DNA from: an uncultured cyanobacterium
GTDB taxonomy: Bacteria; Cyanobacteriota; Cyanobacteriia; PCC-6307; Cyanobiaceae
Assembly (NCBI GenBank): GCA_903831165.1
Contig: CAIKWV010000590.1
Location: forward strand, 1-12,526
DNA: 12,526 bases
Direction: 5' to 3'
Both the position numbers and the translations under genes were made by a program. The notes under the pieces are model-generated. The model was not told the origin of the DNA, did not search any database, and saw nothing but the letters and a program-made list of their open reading frames with translations. Within the stretch, counting starts at the first letter, position 1, and each line of letters opens with the position of its first letter. Below are positions 1 to 7,755 of this stretch, piece after piece.

Positions 1-485
1 AGCTCCAGCAGGCGCGACAGCAGGATCGCGTCCTCGAAGAAGAACTCGAAGAAATCGCCGAGGCGGTAAAGCAGCACCCGCTCCGGGTGGGCCGCCTTGA
101 GTTCCACGTAGTGGCGCAGCACCGGCGGCAGGGCGGCCGGATCGATCAGGCTGTGGTGGTGCCAGCGCGGCAGGTCGCAGTCGATCTCACCGCCTTCTGG
201 GCCCGCCGACTCGGCTGCGCTTTCGCCAGGGGTTGTGGTGGTGGGGACGTCCTCGTCGAGCTGGGGGTCGCCCTCAGCAGCGGTGCCCAGAGCGCTGTCC
301 TGGCGGGGCCGGGGGCGGGCGGCAGCGTCGGCGCTCAGCCGGGCCTCATCGAAGTCGGCGTCTGCGGCGGCCGTGGAAGGGTCGGCTGGCTCGGCCGCAG
401 CGGCCGGTGGCGCCAGCCCCAGATCACCCACCAGGGAGAGCTGTTGCGGGGCCGCAGGGAGCCGGGCTGCCGAGCGCGCCGCCAT
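1..485 (-). CDS. mutS: DNA mismatch repair protein MutS, N-terminal part (3' end outside window)
   Basis: Reading leftward from ATG at 485 gives 161 codons without a stop to the window edge. Residues 1 to about 110 are a low-complexity extension rich in Ala, Pro, Asp and Glu. A typical MutS mismatch-recognition domain I then begins, with [19 protein letters not shown] followed by [11 protein letters not shown] near residues 140-155. The F-x-E motif that stacks on and contacts the mismatched base in MutS is present as FFE. MutS recognises mismatches and small loops and recruits the repair machinery in the cytoplasm. The long N-terminal extension is, from memory, usual in picocyanobacterial MutS and not a sign of fusion. 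No other in-frame ATG lies just upstream, and no clear ribosome-binding site precedes the start. The gene is divergent from psbZ. Identity is firm; only the N-terminal 161 residues can be judged. Confidence 0.93.
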   Translation of the reverse strand, partial: MAARSAARLPAAPQQLSLVGDLGLAPPAAAAEPADPSTAAADADFDEARLSADAAARPRPRQDSALGTAAEGDPQLDEDVPTTTTPGESAAESAGPEGGEIDCDLPRWHHHSLIDPAALPPVLRHYVELKAAHPERVLLYRLGDFFEFFFEDAILLSRLLE

Positions 486-1104
486 GACACTGGGGATGGG
501 GGTTGCCCATCTTAGAGGCCACCATCGGTGGTGTCCCCAGCTCCGCCTGCCCATTTGAGGGGGTCAGGGATGAGCACGCGCCGCGGCGCTGACAGGGACA
601 GGGGCGGGATCAGCGGCGGCCTGCTGTCCCGGGATCGGAGCGATGGTGGAACGGGCTTGGTTCAGCTCTTCCTGGGTTCCCGAGAGCAGCCTTGACCGTC
701 CGCCTGGCGGCCTGCTGTGAAGGGTTGAACGGGCGCCCCAGGTTTCAACCGGGATGGTGCCAGCGGCCGAGGCGATGCCAGCCGAAGCCGACCTGGACAC
801 GAAGGGATCGGATCTCGCAGGCTTTTCCGGCCCTGGCCCGTCGCTCGACCAGCGATCTCGGCGATCAGGTCTGCCCCGGGTCCCGTTCCGGGGGATTGGA
901 CCGGGACTGTTGGCCTTGGTCTGGGGGGGGGGCTCCGCCGCACGGCCGCGTCCAGTGGGTTCATGGCGGCCCCAGCCGAGGCGTCCTGCGGAGCGCTGTC
1001 TCCCCCACAACTTGTGAAGGATGGCCGCCGCCGGGGCCAGGGGCGTGGGGCGCGCGTGTGAGAATCCGCTCACTGCCTGATATGGCCGGCGAGCCCCCTC
1101 ACCC
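486..1104. other. Divergent intergenic region between mutS and psbZ
   Basis: This 619-bp stretch separates two outward-facing genes and must hold both promoters. Frames open across it on both strands read as arginine/proline/glycine-rich sequence with no recognisable domain, as expected of chance frames in very GC-rich DNA, so no gene is called. A run of ten G lies at 923-932. Possible promoter elements for psbZ are weak: TTGTGA at 1012-1017, TGAGAAT at 1059-1065 and TGATAT at 1078-1083, none with a convincing partner at the right spacing. I see no tRNA, no hairpin followed by a T run and no long repeat. An unannotated small RNA cannot be excluded. Confidence 0.55.
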
Positions 1105-1293
1105 ATGCAGATCCTCAACACCCTCACCGTTCTGGCCCTGGTGGTGATGTCCTTTGCCCTGATCGTGGCGGTACCGGTGCTCTACGCCAGCAGCGAGGAC
1201 AGCGGCCGCTCCAACCGCCTGATCCTGATCGGCGGTGCGGCCTGGGTGGCCCTGGTTCTGCTGAACTGGGGCATGAGCTACTTCGTGGTCTGA
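1105..1293 (+). CDS. psbZ: Photosystem II reaction centre protein PsbZ (Ycf9)
   Basis: The 62-residue product is the normal PsbZ length and has two hydrophobic helices, about residues 3-25 and 36-60, joined by a short polar turn ([11 protein letters not shown]). This is the hairpin topology of PsbZ in the thylakoid membrane. PsbZ is a small peripheral subunit of the photosystem II core that helps stabilise the core and its contact with the antenna. The ATG at 1105 begins [12 protein letters not shown], typical of the family. No purine-rich ribosome-binding site is visible upstream. Its stop codon is followed after only 4 bases by the ribH start, so the two are almost certainly cotranscribed. 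The gene is the strongest marker that the host is an oxygenic phototroph. Confidence 0.96.
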   Translation: MQILNTLTVLALVVMSFALIVAVPVLYASSEDSGRSNRLILIGGAAWVALVLLNWGMSYFVV

Positions 1294-1297
1294 ATCC

Positions 1298-1777
1298 TTG
1301 ACGGTTTTCGAAGGTCGTTTCACCGACACGGCTGGTCTGCGGATTGCTGTGGTCGTGGCCCGTTTCAATGATCTGGTCACCGGCAAGCTGCTGAGCGGCT
1401 GCCTCGACTGCCTGTCCCGCCACGGCGTCGACATCGCGCCCTCCAGCAGCCAGCTGGATGTGGCCTGGGTGCCGGGCAGCTTTGAAATCCCGCTGGTGGC
1501 CCAGAACCTGGCGGCCAGTGGCCGCTACCAGGTGGTGATCACCCTCGGGGCCGTGATCCGCGGTGACACCCCCCACTTCGATGTGGTGGTGGCCGAGGTG
1601 AGCAAGGGCGTGGCGGCCGTGGCCCGCGACACCGGTGTGCCGGTGATCTTCGGCGTTCTTACCACCGATACGCTGCAGCAGGCCTTGGAACGGGCCGGTA
1701 TCAAGAGCAATCTCGGCTGGAATTACGGCTTGCAGGCCCTGGAGATGGGCAGCCTGATGGCGGCATTGGCCGGCTGA
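1298..1777 (+). CDS. ribH: 6,7-dimethyl-8-ribityllumazine synthase
   Basis: The 159-residue product matches lumazine synthase in length and motifs. RibH condenses 5-amino-6-ribitylaminouracil with 3,4-dihydroxy-2-butanone 4-phosphate to give 6,7-dimethyl-8-ribityllumazine, the penultimate step of riboflavin synthesis, and usually forms cytoplasmic pentamers or icosahedra. Visible landmarks are ARFND near residue 21 (substrate pocket), WVPGSFEIP near residue 56, and [15 protein letters not shown] near residues 81-95 with the catalytic-site histidine. GVLTTDT and the C-terminal [13 protein letters not shown] region follow. The start is TTG at 1298, 4 bases after psbZ; no ATG fits the conserved N-terminus. 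No Shine-Dalgarno is visible, which suggests translational coupling to psbZ. The next gene begins at the base after its stop codon. Confidence 0.96.
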   Translation: MTVFEGRFTDTAGLRIAVVVARFNDLVTGKLLSGCLDCLSRHGVDIAPSSSQLDVAWVPGSFEIPLVAQNLAASGRYQVVITLGAVIRGDTPHFDVVVAEVSKGVAAVARDTGVPVIFGVLTTDTLQQALERAGIKSNLGWNYGLQALEMGSLMAALAG

Positions 1778-2935
1778 GTGCCATGGGGCGGTGCTTTGGC
1801 CGATGATGGCCCCGTGCCTGGAGAGGCGAGCTTGTTCTGGGATCGGCCACGCCAGGTTTTAGCGCTTTGTGCCCTTCTCGATCTGGTGGGCCTGGCGTTG
1901 GTGGCCCTGCTTGTTGATCTGCGTTTCGGCTCTGATCTGCTCAACCATCCGCAGTGGCTGATCCCGTTCGGCATCAGTTATGTGACCTTCAGTTGGCTGT
2001 TCGGCAGTTATACGCTGTTGCGTTGGCCCAGGCTGAGCCTTTCAAGAATTCTGGTGCGCCTGACTGTTGCGTCTGTGGCGACGATGCTTTCGGTGGTGTT
2101 GGTCTTCTGGCTGCTCAATCTGCCGGTGACCTTCACCCTTGGTCATCGCCGCATTCAGGCATCCTTGCTGCTGGGCCTGACGCTCTGGGCCCTGGCGATG
2201 CGTGTGTTGTTATGGCGCCAGGTGCGACGTCGCCAGACGCCATTTCCCTCCACTCTGGAAATGGCAGAGCGGCGGCAGCAGCGCCTGCTGCCCAATCAGT
2301 TGCCGGAGGATGCACTGATGCTGGAGGACGTGCCCTGGGCCAACACGCTCAGCGTGCAGCGTCAGCTCAAGCGGACGGCCGATGTGACGGTGGCTCTGGG
2401 GTTGCTGCTGCTGACGGCTCCAATGATCGCCCTGGTTGCGTTGCTGATCTGGATCGATGATCGCGGACCCGTGATCTACACCCAGGCCCGTAGTGGCTGG
2501 ATGGGGCAAACGTTTCAGCTCTACAAATTGCGCACCATGGCTCATACCGAGCCTGCGGCCAAGGCCAGCTGGACTTTGCCGGGCGACCAGCGGATCACGC
2601 GCATGGGCTGGTTGCTGCGCCGGGTGCGGGTTGATGAACTTCCCCAGCTCTTCAATGTGCTGCGGGGAGACATGAGCCTGATCGGCCCCCGGCCCGAGCG
2701 CCCTGAGCTGGAAGCCGAGCTTGAGGCGGGCATTCCCCATTACCGCAAGCGCCATTGGATGCCGCCTGGGCTGAGCGGTTGGGCCCAGGTGTGCGCCCCC
2801 TATGCGGCCAATCTTGAGGAGGCGGAGCTGAAGCTCAGCTATGACCTGTATTACCTGCGCCACTGGAGCACGGGCCTGGATCTGTTGATCCTGCTCAAGA
2901 CGATCAAGACCGTCCTCAAGGCGCGGGGCCGTTGA
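1778..2935 (+). CDS. Polyprenyl-phosphate sugar-1-phosphate transferase (WcaJ/PssY-like priming enzyme)
   Basis: This 385-residue protein has about four N-terminal membrane segments (about residues 25-47, 60-80, 94-117 and 126-146), a cytoplasmic linker, and a C-terminal bacterial sugar transferase domain (PF02397 type, residues 197-385) opening with a membrane-embedded hydrophobic helix at about 202-226. Family motifs are present: YKLRTM at 249-254, the DE catalytic pair in VDELPQ at 286-287, LIGPRPERPE at 301-310 and GLSGWAQV at 331-338. Such enzymes move a sugar 1-phosphate from a nucleotide sugar to undecaprenyl phosphate, the first step of exopolysaccharide repeat-unit assembly. It is shorter than WcaJ (about 460 residues) and lacks the usual CoA-binding-like domain between membrane and catalytic parts. 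The start is GTG at 1778, directly after the ribH stop; an in-frame GTG about 12 codons on is an alternative. The sugar specificity cannot be read from the sequence. Confidence 0.9.
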   Translation: MPWGGALADDGPVPGEASLFWDRPRQVLALCALLDLVGLALVALLVDLRFGSDLLNHPQWLIPFGISYVTFSWLFGSYTLLRWPRLSLSRILVRLTVASVATMLSVVLVFWLLNLPVTFTLGHRRIQASLLLGLTLWALAMRVLLWRQVRRRQTPFPSTLEMAERRQQRLLPNQLPEDALMLEDVPWANTLSVQRQLKRTADVTVALGLLLLTAPMIALVALLIWIDDRGPVIYTQARSGWMGQTFQLYKLRTMAHTEPAAKASWTLPGDQRITRMGWLLRRVRVDELPQLFNVLRGDMSLIGPRPERPELEAELEAGIPHYRKRHWMPPGLSGWAQVCAPYAANLEEAELKLSYDLYYLRHWSTGLDLLILLKTIKTVLKARGR

Positions 2936-2964
2936 GCCGTTCTGCCGGCCAGGACACCAGGGCG

Positions 2965-3777
2965 ATGTCCAGCGATCCCGCGCAGCTGGGGCCGCCCCGG
3001 CAACTGCTGCTGATTCTGGTGGCGTTCCATCCGCCGCAGGCCCACATCGAGGCCTTGCGCACTTGCCTGGCGGCCTTGCCCGCCACGATCGGTTACGCCG
3101 TGGCAGTCAATGACCATCGCCCTGGTGAACCCGTGGAGAGCCTGCGGGCCGGGGCCGATCTGTTCCAGACCTTTGCGGACAATCCCGGCTACGGACGGGC
3201 CATCAACCGGGTCGTGGCTGCCCTGCAGGGCCCTCCGCCGCTGTGGCTGGGCGCCCTCAACACCGATCTGAGCTGGGAACCGGGCAGCTTGGAGATCCTG
3301 CTGGACTGGCTCGATCGCCATCCAGAGGTGGTGCTGGTGGTGCCGGAAATCCAGGATCCTGACGGCAGGCCCCAGCGGCTCTGCAAGCGGGACCCGACTC
3401 TGCTGGCCCTGATCAGTCGGCGTTTTCTACCCCAGGCGCTCAAACCGCGCTGGTTGCGCCACTACGACGCCCGCTTTCAGATGGCTGACCAGGATCTGGG
3501 CCAACCGCTGGATGTGCCCTATCTCAGTGGCTGCTGCATGCTGATCCAACGCCGGGCTTTTGAGGCGGTGGGCGGATTCGACCGGCGCTTCTTTCTCTAC
3601 CTTGAAGATGCCGACATCAGTCGCAGTCTGCGGGCGTTGGGGCGCTGCATCCACCTGCCGGTGGCTGCGGTTCGCCATCACTGGGGACGGGGTAATCACC
3701 ATTCACTCTGGTTGACGATCGTCAATGTTCAGAGTGTCTGGCTCTACTTCAGCAAGTGGGGTTGGCGCTGGTGGTGA
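2965..3777 (+). CDS. Family-2 glycosyltransferase (rhamnosyltransferase-like)
   Basis: The roughly 270-residue product has a GT-A fold of the GT2 family. Landmarks (ATG numbering) are LLLILVAFHP at 14-23, DNPGYGRAINR at 72-82, the nucleotide-sugar/metal site LGALNTDL at 95-102, a PEIQDPDGRPQ segment at 128-138, and the acceptor-side block FLYLEDADISR at 210-220 with the ED pair expected for the catalytic base. This pattern is typical of bacterial rhamnosyl- and related transferases that extend a lipid-linked oligosaccharide. An in-frame TTG at 2932 overlaps the previous stop codon (TTGA). I prefer ATG at 2965, which has an AGGA about 10 bases upstream, but TTG would give 281 residues. It follows the priming transferase immediately, so it may add the second sugar. 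Its 3' end overlaps the convergent minus-strand gene by 29 bases. Confidence 0.88.
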   Translation: MSSDPAQLGPPRQLLLILVAFHPPQAHIEALRTCLAALPATIGYAVAVNDHRPGEPVESLRAGADLFQTFADNPGYGRAINRVVAALQGPPPLWLGALNTDLSWEPGSLEILLDWLDRHPEVVLVVPEIQDPDGRPQRLCKRDPTLLALISRRFLPQALKPRWLRHYDARFQMADQDLGQPLDVPYLSGCCMLIQRRAFEAVGGFDRRFFLYLEDADISRSLRALGRCIHLPVAAVRHHWGRGNHHSLWLTIVNVQSVWLYFSKWGWRWW

Positions 3778-5995
3778 GGGCGTTGCGATAGATCGTGCCA
3801 TAGGCCTGGCCCATGGCGACAGGATCAAACTTTTCGGCAGCGATCCTGGCCAGCCTCGCGTGTGATTCCAGCAGCGCTGGATCCTCCAGGTAGTCGCTGA
3901 TGGCATCAGCCAGGGTCTGGGGATTCACTTTGCCGTCTTCCAGGGGAATCACCCGCCCGGCTAGGCCCTCGGCCGTGGTCAGCATGGCCTTGATCTCGCC
4001 GAGGTCGGAGGCCAGAAAGGGTCGGCCTGCCGCCAGGCATTCGATCAGGGTGAGGGGCTGGCTCTCGCCGGGGTAAAAGCTGGGCAGGATGCCCAGGTCG
4101 GCGCAGCCAAAATACTGACAGCAGTTGGACTGAAAGCCGAGAAAGTGAATGAAGCTGTTGGCATGGATCGGCTGGAGGCGGTGCCATTCCTTGCCGTCAC
4201 CCAGGATCAGCAGCTGAACATCCAGCTTGCTTTGCTCGCGCACGAGATGCACGGCTTCAATCGCCTCTTGCCAGCCTTTTTCGCGAATACCACGGCTCAC
4301 CAGGCAAAGCACAAAGGCAGCGTCGTCAAGGCCCAGGCTGGAACGGTTGATCGTCGTCGGCTGCGGTGGATCGATGGCGTTGGCGATCTTGGCGGTGATC
4401 TCGCGCCGCAGGCCAAGGCGCAGCAGGGCGTCGAGATTGCGATCCGCCACGTAACTGACGCCCCGCACCCAGGGCCTGAGCAGGTTGCCGATTCGCTCGA
4501 TCTCATCGGCTTCAATCTCGTCGTACATGCCGTGCGAGGTGATCACATGACAGACCTCATGGCTGCCATGGAGCAGTTCGCAGATGGTGGTGTCGACCCA
4601 GGGGTGATGGGAGTGAATCAGATCGATGCCGAAGTCTTCGATGATGTGGCTGAGGGCATCGAGGGCATTCAGCTCAATCAGGGGAATGTCATTGCGCAAC
4701 ATCCGCCGGACACCGGGCTGGTTGGGATGTTGATGGCAGTTGAGGACAGTGACGGTGTAGTCGAGCCCTTTGAGGATGTTGGCCAGGCGAAGGGGCAGAA
4801 TTTCGCCACCGCCGGCAATCAGGGAATAGGTGACCAGCAGCAGATTGGGCTTGCGTTCGCCGCTGCTGAGATCGCCGCAATGCAGTCGTTGGATGCGGCT
4901 CAGCAGGTCCTCGGGGATGGGGTCATCACGATGATCCAGCCAGCGGCGTTGCAGTTCCTGTTGCATCGCCTTGCAAATGGTGTTGTCCAGCCTGTAGAGC
5001 CTCAGCAGCGCTTCGGCCAGGACGAGGTGTTCTTCCAGGTAGATGCGCTGGCGATGCAGGGAAACCGAAGTGTTCTGGGGATGCTGGCGGTAATAGCTGG
5101 TTGTTTCTGGTGTGTAGCTGACCAGGCCGCCTCTGGCCAGGTGAAGGTAGAAGAGCCAGTCGCCGCAGATTTTCATGTTCAGCCAGGGCTCGCTCTGCAG
5201 CAAGGGCATGGCTTTGCAGTTGCGGAACAGGGCGGCGCTGACATTGGGAATCAGATTGCGACGATTCCAGATGGTGTGCGTCAGTTGATGGGCACTGCTG
5301 ACCAGGGCCTGATCCCAGATGCCCTTACCTAGCTCGGGTAGATATTGCTGCATCGACCAGACTTGCTTGCTGCCGCTTTCGTCGACGAACTGAATCCGGC
5401 AGAAGGCCAGCATCGTGGCCGGATTGGCGAATTTTGGCACCAGCCGGCTGAGAAAGTCACGATCGCAGAAGTCATCACTTTCCGCAATCCAGACCAGGTC
5501 GCCGTTAGCCAGTTCCAGGCCGCGCCGCCATTGCCGAAACGGCGAGCCAGAATTCTGTTGATTGATCAGCAGACGACATTGGCCTGAATGGCGTGATTGG
5601 TAGTCTTCGAGAATGGCCTGACTGCTATCGCTGGAGGCGTCATCCAGCAGGATCACCTCAAAATGAGGATAAGTCTGTTCGAAAATGCTGTCCAGCCGTT
5701 GCTTCAGGTAGGCCGCGTGGTTGTAATTGGGGACGATGATGCTGACCAACGGCGCGGCATTGTCTTGCGGTTGGCTGAAGTCGCTCAGGAAGATGCGCGG
5801 TGCTGAACTCAGCCGGCCGGCGTGCAGCAGCTGGCGCAGGGAAATGACGTTGCGCCTGAGCGTGAAAAAGAGAAAGTTATGCAGCCCCGGCACGACTGGA
5901 TAGAGATAGACAAGCGAGCTCCGCCTCAGTTTGCGTGCCGCCTTCCGGCCCAGCCGCTTCAGGCTGATCCTGCTGGTGTCGGGAGGGTTCGGCAT
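3749..5995 (-). CDS. Two-domain glycosyltransferase, GT2 fused to GT4
   Basis: The 748-residue protein carries two complete catalytic domains. A basic N-terminal stretch of about 80 residues (with LGRKAARKLRRS) precedes a GT2 domain: LVSIIVPNYNHAAYL at 83-97, EVILLDDASSDSS at 113-125, the DxD-like site WIAESDDF at 169-176, and ICGDWLFYLHL near 276-286. After a linker of about 70 residues comes a GT4 (GT-B) domain at about 383-740: a TYSLIAGGGEI donor-loop region near 389-399, IHSHHPW at 460-466, VSRGIREKG at 566-574, and a good E-x7-E signature at 644-652 within PGESQPLTLIE. Both active sites look intact, so the protein could add two successive sugars. It sits last in the minus-strand sulfotransferase/GT31 block, 84 bases after the preceding gene. 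No signal peptide or membrane helix is evident. Donor and acceptor are unknown. Confidence 0.9.
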   Translation of the reverse strand: MPNPPDTSRISLKRLGRKAARKLRRSSLVYLYPVVPGLHNFLFFTLRRNVISLRQLLHAGRLSSAPRIFLSDFSQPQDNAAPLVSIIVPNYNHAAYLKQRLDSIFEQTYPHFEVILLDDASSDSSQAILEDYQSRHSGQCRLLINQQNSGSPFRQWRRGLELANGDLVWIAESDDFCDRDFLSRLVPKFANPATMLAFCRIQFVDESGSKQVWSMQQYLPELGKGIWDQALVSSAHQLTHTIWNRRNLIPNVSAALFRNCKAMPLLQSEPWLNMKICGDWLFYLHLARGGLVSYTPETTSYYRQHPQNTSVSLHRQRIYLEEHLVLAEALLRLYRLDNTICKAMQQELQRRWLDHRDDPIPEDLLSRIQRLHCGDLSSGERKPNLLLVTYSLIAGGGEILPLRLANILKGLDYTVTVLNCHQHPNQPGVRRMLRNDIPLIELNALDALSHIIEDFGIDLIHSHHPWVDTTICELLHGSHEVCHVITSHGMYDEIEADEIERIGNLLRPWVRGVSYVADRNLDALLRLGLRREITAKIANAIDPPQPTTINRSSLGLDDAAFVLCLVSRGIREKGWQEAIEAVHLVREQSKLDVQLLILGDGKEWHRLQPIHANSFIHFLGFQSNCCQYFGCADLGILPSFYPGESQPLTLIECLAAGRPFLASDLGEIKAMLTTAEGLAGRVIPLEDGKVNPQTLADAISDYLEDPALLESHARLARIAAEKFDPVAMGQAYGTIYRNALTTSANPTC

Positions 5996-6079
5996 GGGGT
6001 TGGGGAGGTCGGACTGGACCGGGTTTGGCGGGCTGGGCGAGGGTCGTCGCTGGTGCTGGCTCAGGTCGAAGCAGCCCCG

Positions 6080-6880
6080 TCAGTCCAGGGCGGGGCCAGG
6101 CTCCGGGGTCCGCTCCGGTGCCGTCAGCTGCGATGCGCCTGAACGCAGACCTTCGTAGAGCTCCAGATCGGCGCCGAAACGCGGCTGGAACAGTGCCTCA
6201 GCGGCGGCATTGAAATGGCTGGCGACCAGCTCGGCGCTGCCGGTGCTCGGGCGGGGTCCCAACGCCTCGTTTCCTGGGAAGGGCAGCTCCACGCTCAGCA
6301 GCCGGCGGAAGTGATCGGCTGCCAACTCCAGCTCCTCCATCGGCCAGAGCCTGGCGTAGGACTGGGCCGTCAGTGCATCGGGGCCGGCAAGGCCAAGCAG
6401 ATTGACCATTGGCAGCCAGTGGTCGTTCTGCGTCAGGGGGGTGGGCTCGGCGTTGAGCCAGCCCAGGAATTGCTCGAAGGAGGGCCGCTGGTCAGCGGCC
6501 AGCCCCGCCTGGGCCTGAATTGCCGGCAGGACCTGTTGGCTGAAGAAGGACTCGGGGTTGCGATGCAGGGCGATCTTGTCCAGATAGGCGCTGAGAATGC
6601 GCTGGCGCGGATGGCGAACCACGGCATGGAGCCGGATCTCACCGGCGGCCTGCTGAGCCAGGAAGCGCTGCTGCGCTTCGGCGGCCATACCCCCCACATA
6701 GGGCAGCGGCAGGCTGGCCTGGGTATGCACCTGTCCATAGCTCAGCTGCTCGGGGAACGGCAGCTCCAAGGCGCGGGCGAAGAACAGCTTCCAGGAGGTG
6801 CAGGCCACCTTGGGCAGATACACGAACGCCGTCTGCTGCGGCTCCAGCCAGATGGTGTGGATCAGGCTGGGATGGCTCAT
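6080..6880 (-). CDS. Sulfotransferase, family 2 (carbohydrate sulfotransferase-like)
   Basis: The 266-residue product resembles Sulfotransfer_2 (PF03567-type) enzymes, which transfer sulfate from PAPS to a sugar hydroxyl. The 5'-phosphosulfate-binding loop is VYLPKVACTSWK at residues 20-31, where Lys-24 and the Thr-Ser pair would hold PAPS. The 3'-phosphate-binding segment is VVRHPRQRILSAYLDK at 87-102. TQNDHWLPM at 150-158 matches the conserved acceptor-side HW-x-P block of the family. I chose ATG at 6880 because it overlaps the upstream stop codon as ATGA and places the PAPS loop at the usual distance from the N-terminus. The frame stays open to an earlier ATG at 6940, but that would overlap the upstream gene by 64 bases. 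Translational coupling to the upstream sulfotransferase is likely. It is too short for a Golgi-type anchor and has no membrane segment, so it probably acts in the cytoplasm. Confidence 0.85.
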   Translation of the reverse strand: MSHPSLIHTIWLEPQQTAFVYLPKVACTSWKLFFARALELPFPEQLSYGQVHTQASLPLPYVGGMAAEAQQRFLAQQAAGEIRLHAVVRHPRQRILSAYLDKIALHRNPESFFSQQVLPAIQAQAGLAADQRPSFEQFLGWLNAEPTPLTQNDHWLPMVNLLGLAGPDALTAQSYARLWPMEELELAADHFRRLLSVELPFPGNEALGPRPSTGSAELVASHFNAAAEALFQPRFGADLELYEGLRSGASQLTAPERTPEPGPALD

Positions 6881-7749
6881 GGGACGCTGCGGGTGGCCGC
6901 CAGGCATGGGGCTTCCTCCCGGCTGCTGCTGGGGCCCCAATGCCAGTCCACCCGGTCGGCCCGCTCCAGGATCGGGATGGCGTGGGAAGAGAGCTTGCCT
7001 GGGCAGAGGGCGGCCAGCAGCGGCTCCAGCTCGGCGGCAGCATCATCCGCGATCTCAGAAGGCTCAGCGGATCGGTGCCGGGGATAGTCGAAGGTGGCGA
7101 AGTCCTGGGCGTAAAGGTGATGGGACAGCATCGCCTCCAACTGGTCCAGCCCGGTTTCGGGCGCGGGCGGCTCGCTGGCCAGGGGGCGATTGCGCAGGCT
7201 GGCCTGGGCCGCGTCCTGCATGGCGGCGGGTAGCTCCAGCCGACTGGCCAGGCGCTGGAAGTCATCGGCAAGACTTTCGCAACGCAGGATCTGGTCGACC
7301 ATGGGCTTCGATCCCAGGTGGGTGAACCAGGTCATCGGCAGGGAGTGGATGAAGCGGGGATCGCGCTGGCTGTGGGCAAGGGGCAGTTGGCTGAAGTAGT
7401 GCCGGCGCATCGCCGCGGTGATGCCGGGGCCATTGATCGTCGCCTCATCTTCGCGGCAGCGCGGGCGAAAGTATTCGTTGGCGGCCGAGCTCAGACGTTC
7501 GTAGGGATTGCGCACGGCGGCGATCACCGTGTAGCGCTGCAGCCACTGGTACTGCGGCCAGTGCACCAGGTCCGCCAGCGGCAGGTGGGCCAGATCGACG
7601 TGGCGATGCAGGATCGGGCTGTAGGCGAAGTTGAACAGCTCTTCGCCCTGGTCGGCTGCGGCGCCGATCAGCAGAATCTCCCGGAGTTCCTTGCCGGCGC
7701 ACTTCGGCACGTGCAGGAAGACCAGCTCGAGGTCGTGGCGAATGATCAT
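6877..7749 (-). CDS. Sulfotransferase, family 2 (second copy, divergent)
   Basis: This 290-residue protein is a second PAPS-dependent sulfotransferase of the same broad family. The 5'-phosphosulfate loop is VFLHVPKCAGKELREIL at residues 10-26 (the HVPKCAGK form), and the 3'-phosphate segment is VIAAVRNPYERLSSA at 75-89. The C-terminal 100 residues are Ala/Glu-rich and not diagnostic. It shares these motifs with the next gene but is otherwise quite different, so the pair is not a recent tandem duplication. ATG at 7749 lies 6 bases after the stop of the GT31-like gene, and its own stop overlaps the start of the next sulfotransferase by 4 bases. No signal peptide or membrane segment is seen. The acceptor sugar is unknown; presence in the glycosyltransferase block points to a glycan rather than a small molecule. 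Confidence 0.83.
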   Translation of the reverse strand: MIIRHDLELVFLHVPKCAGKELREILLIGAAADQGEELFNFAYSPILHRHVDLAHLPLADLVHWPQYQWLQRYTVIAAVRNPYERLSSAANEYFRPRCREDEATINGPGITAAMRRHYFSQLPLAHSQRDPRFIHSLPMTWFTHLGSKPMVDQILRCESLADDFQRLASRLELPAAMQDAAQASLRNRPLASEPPAPETGLDQLEAMLSHHLYAQDFATFDYPRHRSAEPSEIADDAAAELEPLLAALCPGKLSSHAIPILERADRVDWHWGPSSSREEAPCLAATRSVP

Positions 7750-7755
7750 CGCGAG

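Noticed and set aside
564..1127. Minus-strand open frame of 187 codons across the mutS-psbZ gap
   Set aside because: It overlaps the psbZ start, has an Arg/Pro/Gly-rich composition typical of chance frames in GC-rich DNA, and shows no domain or ribosome-binding site.
4145..5332. Plus-strand open frame of 395 codons
   Set aside because: It is the antisense of the GT2-GT4 fusion, whose domains are clearly recognisable on the other strand; the plus-strand translation has no motif.
6881..6940. Earlier ATG at 6940 for the second sulfotransferase of the pair
   Set aside because: It would overlap the upstream gene by 64 bases and add a Gly/Pro/Gln-rich stretch, while ATG 6880 forms an ATGA overlap with the upstream stop.
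6215..7087. Plus-strand open frame of 290 codons
   Set aside because: It lies antisense to the two family-2 sulfotransferases and shows no domain.
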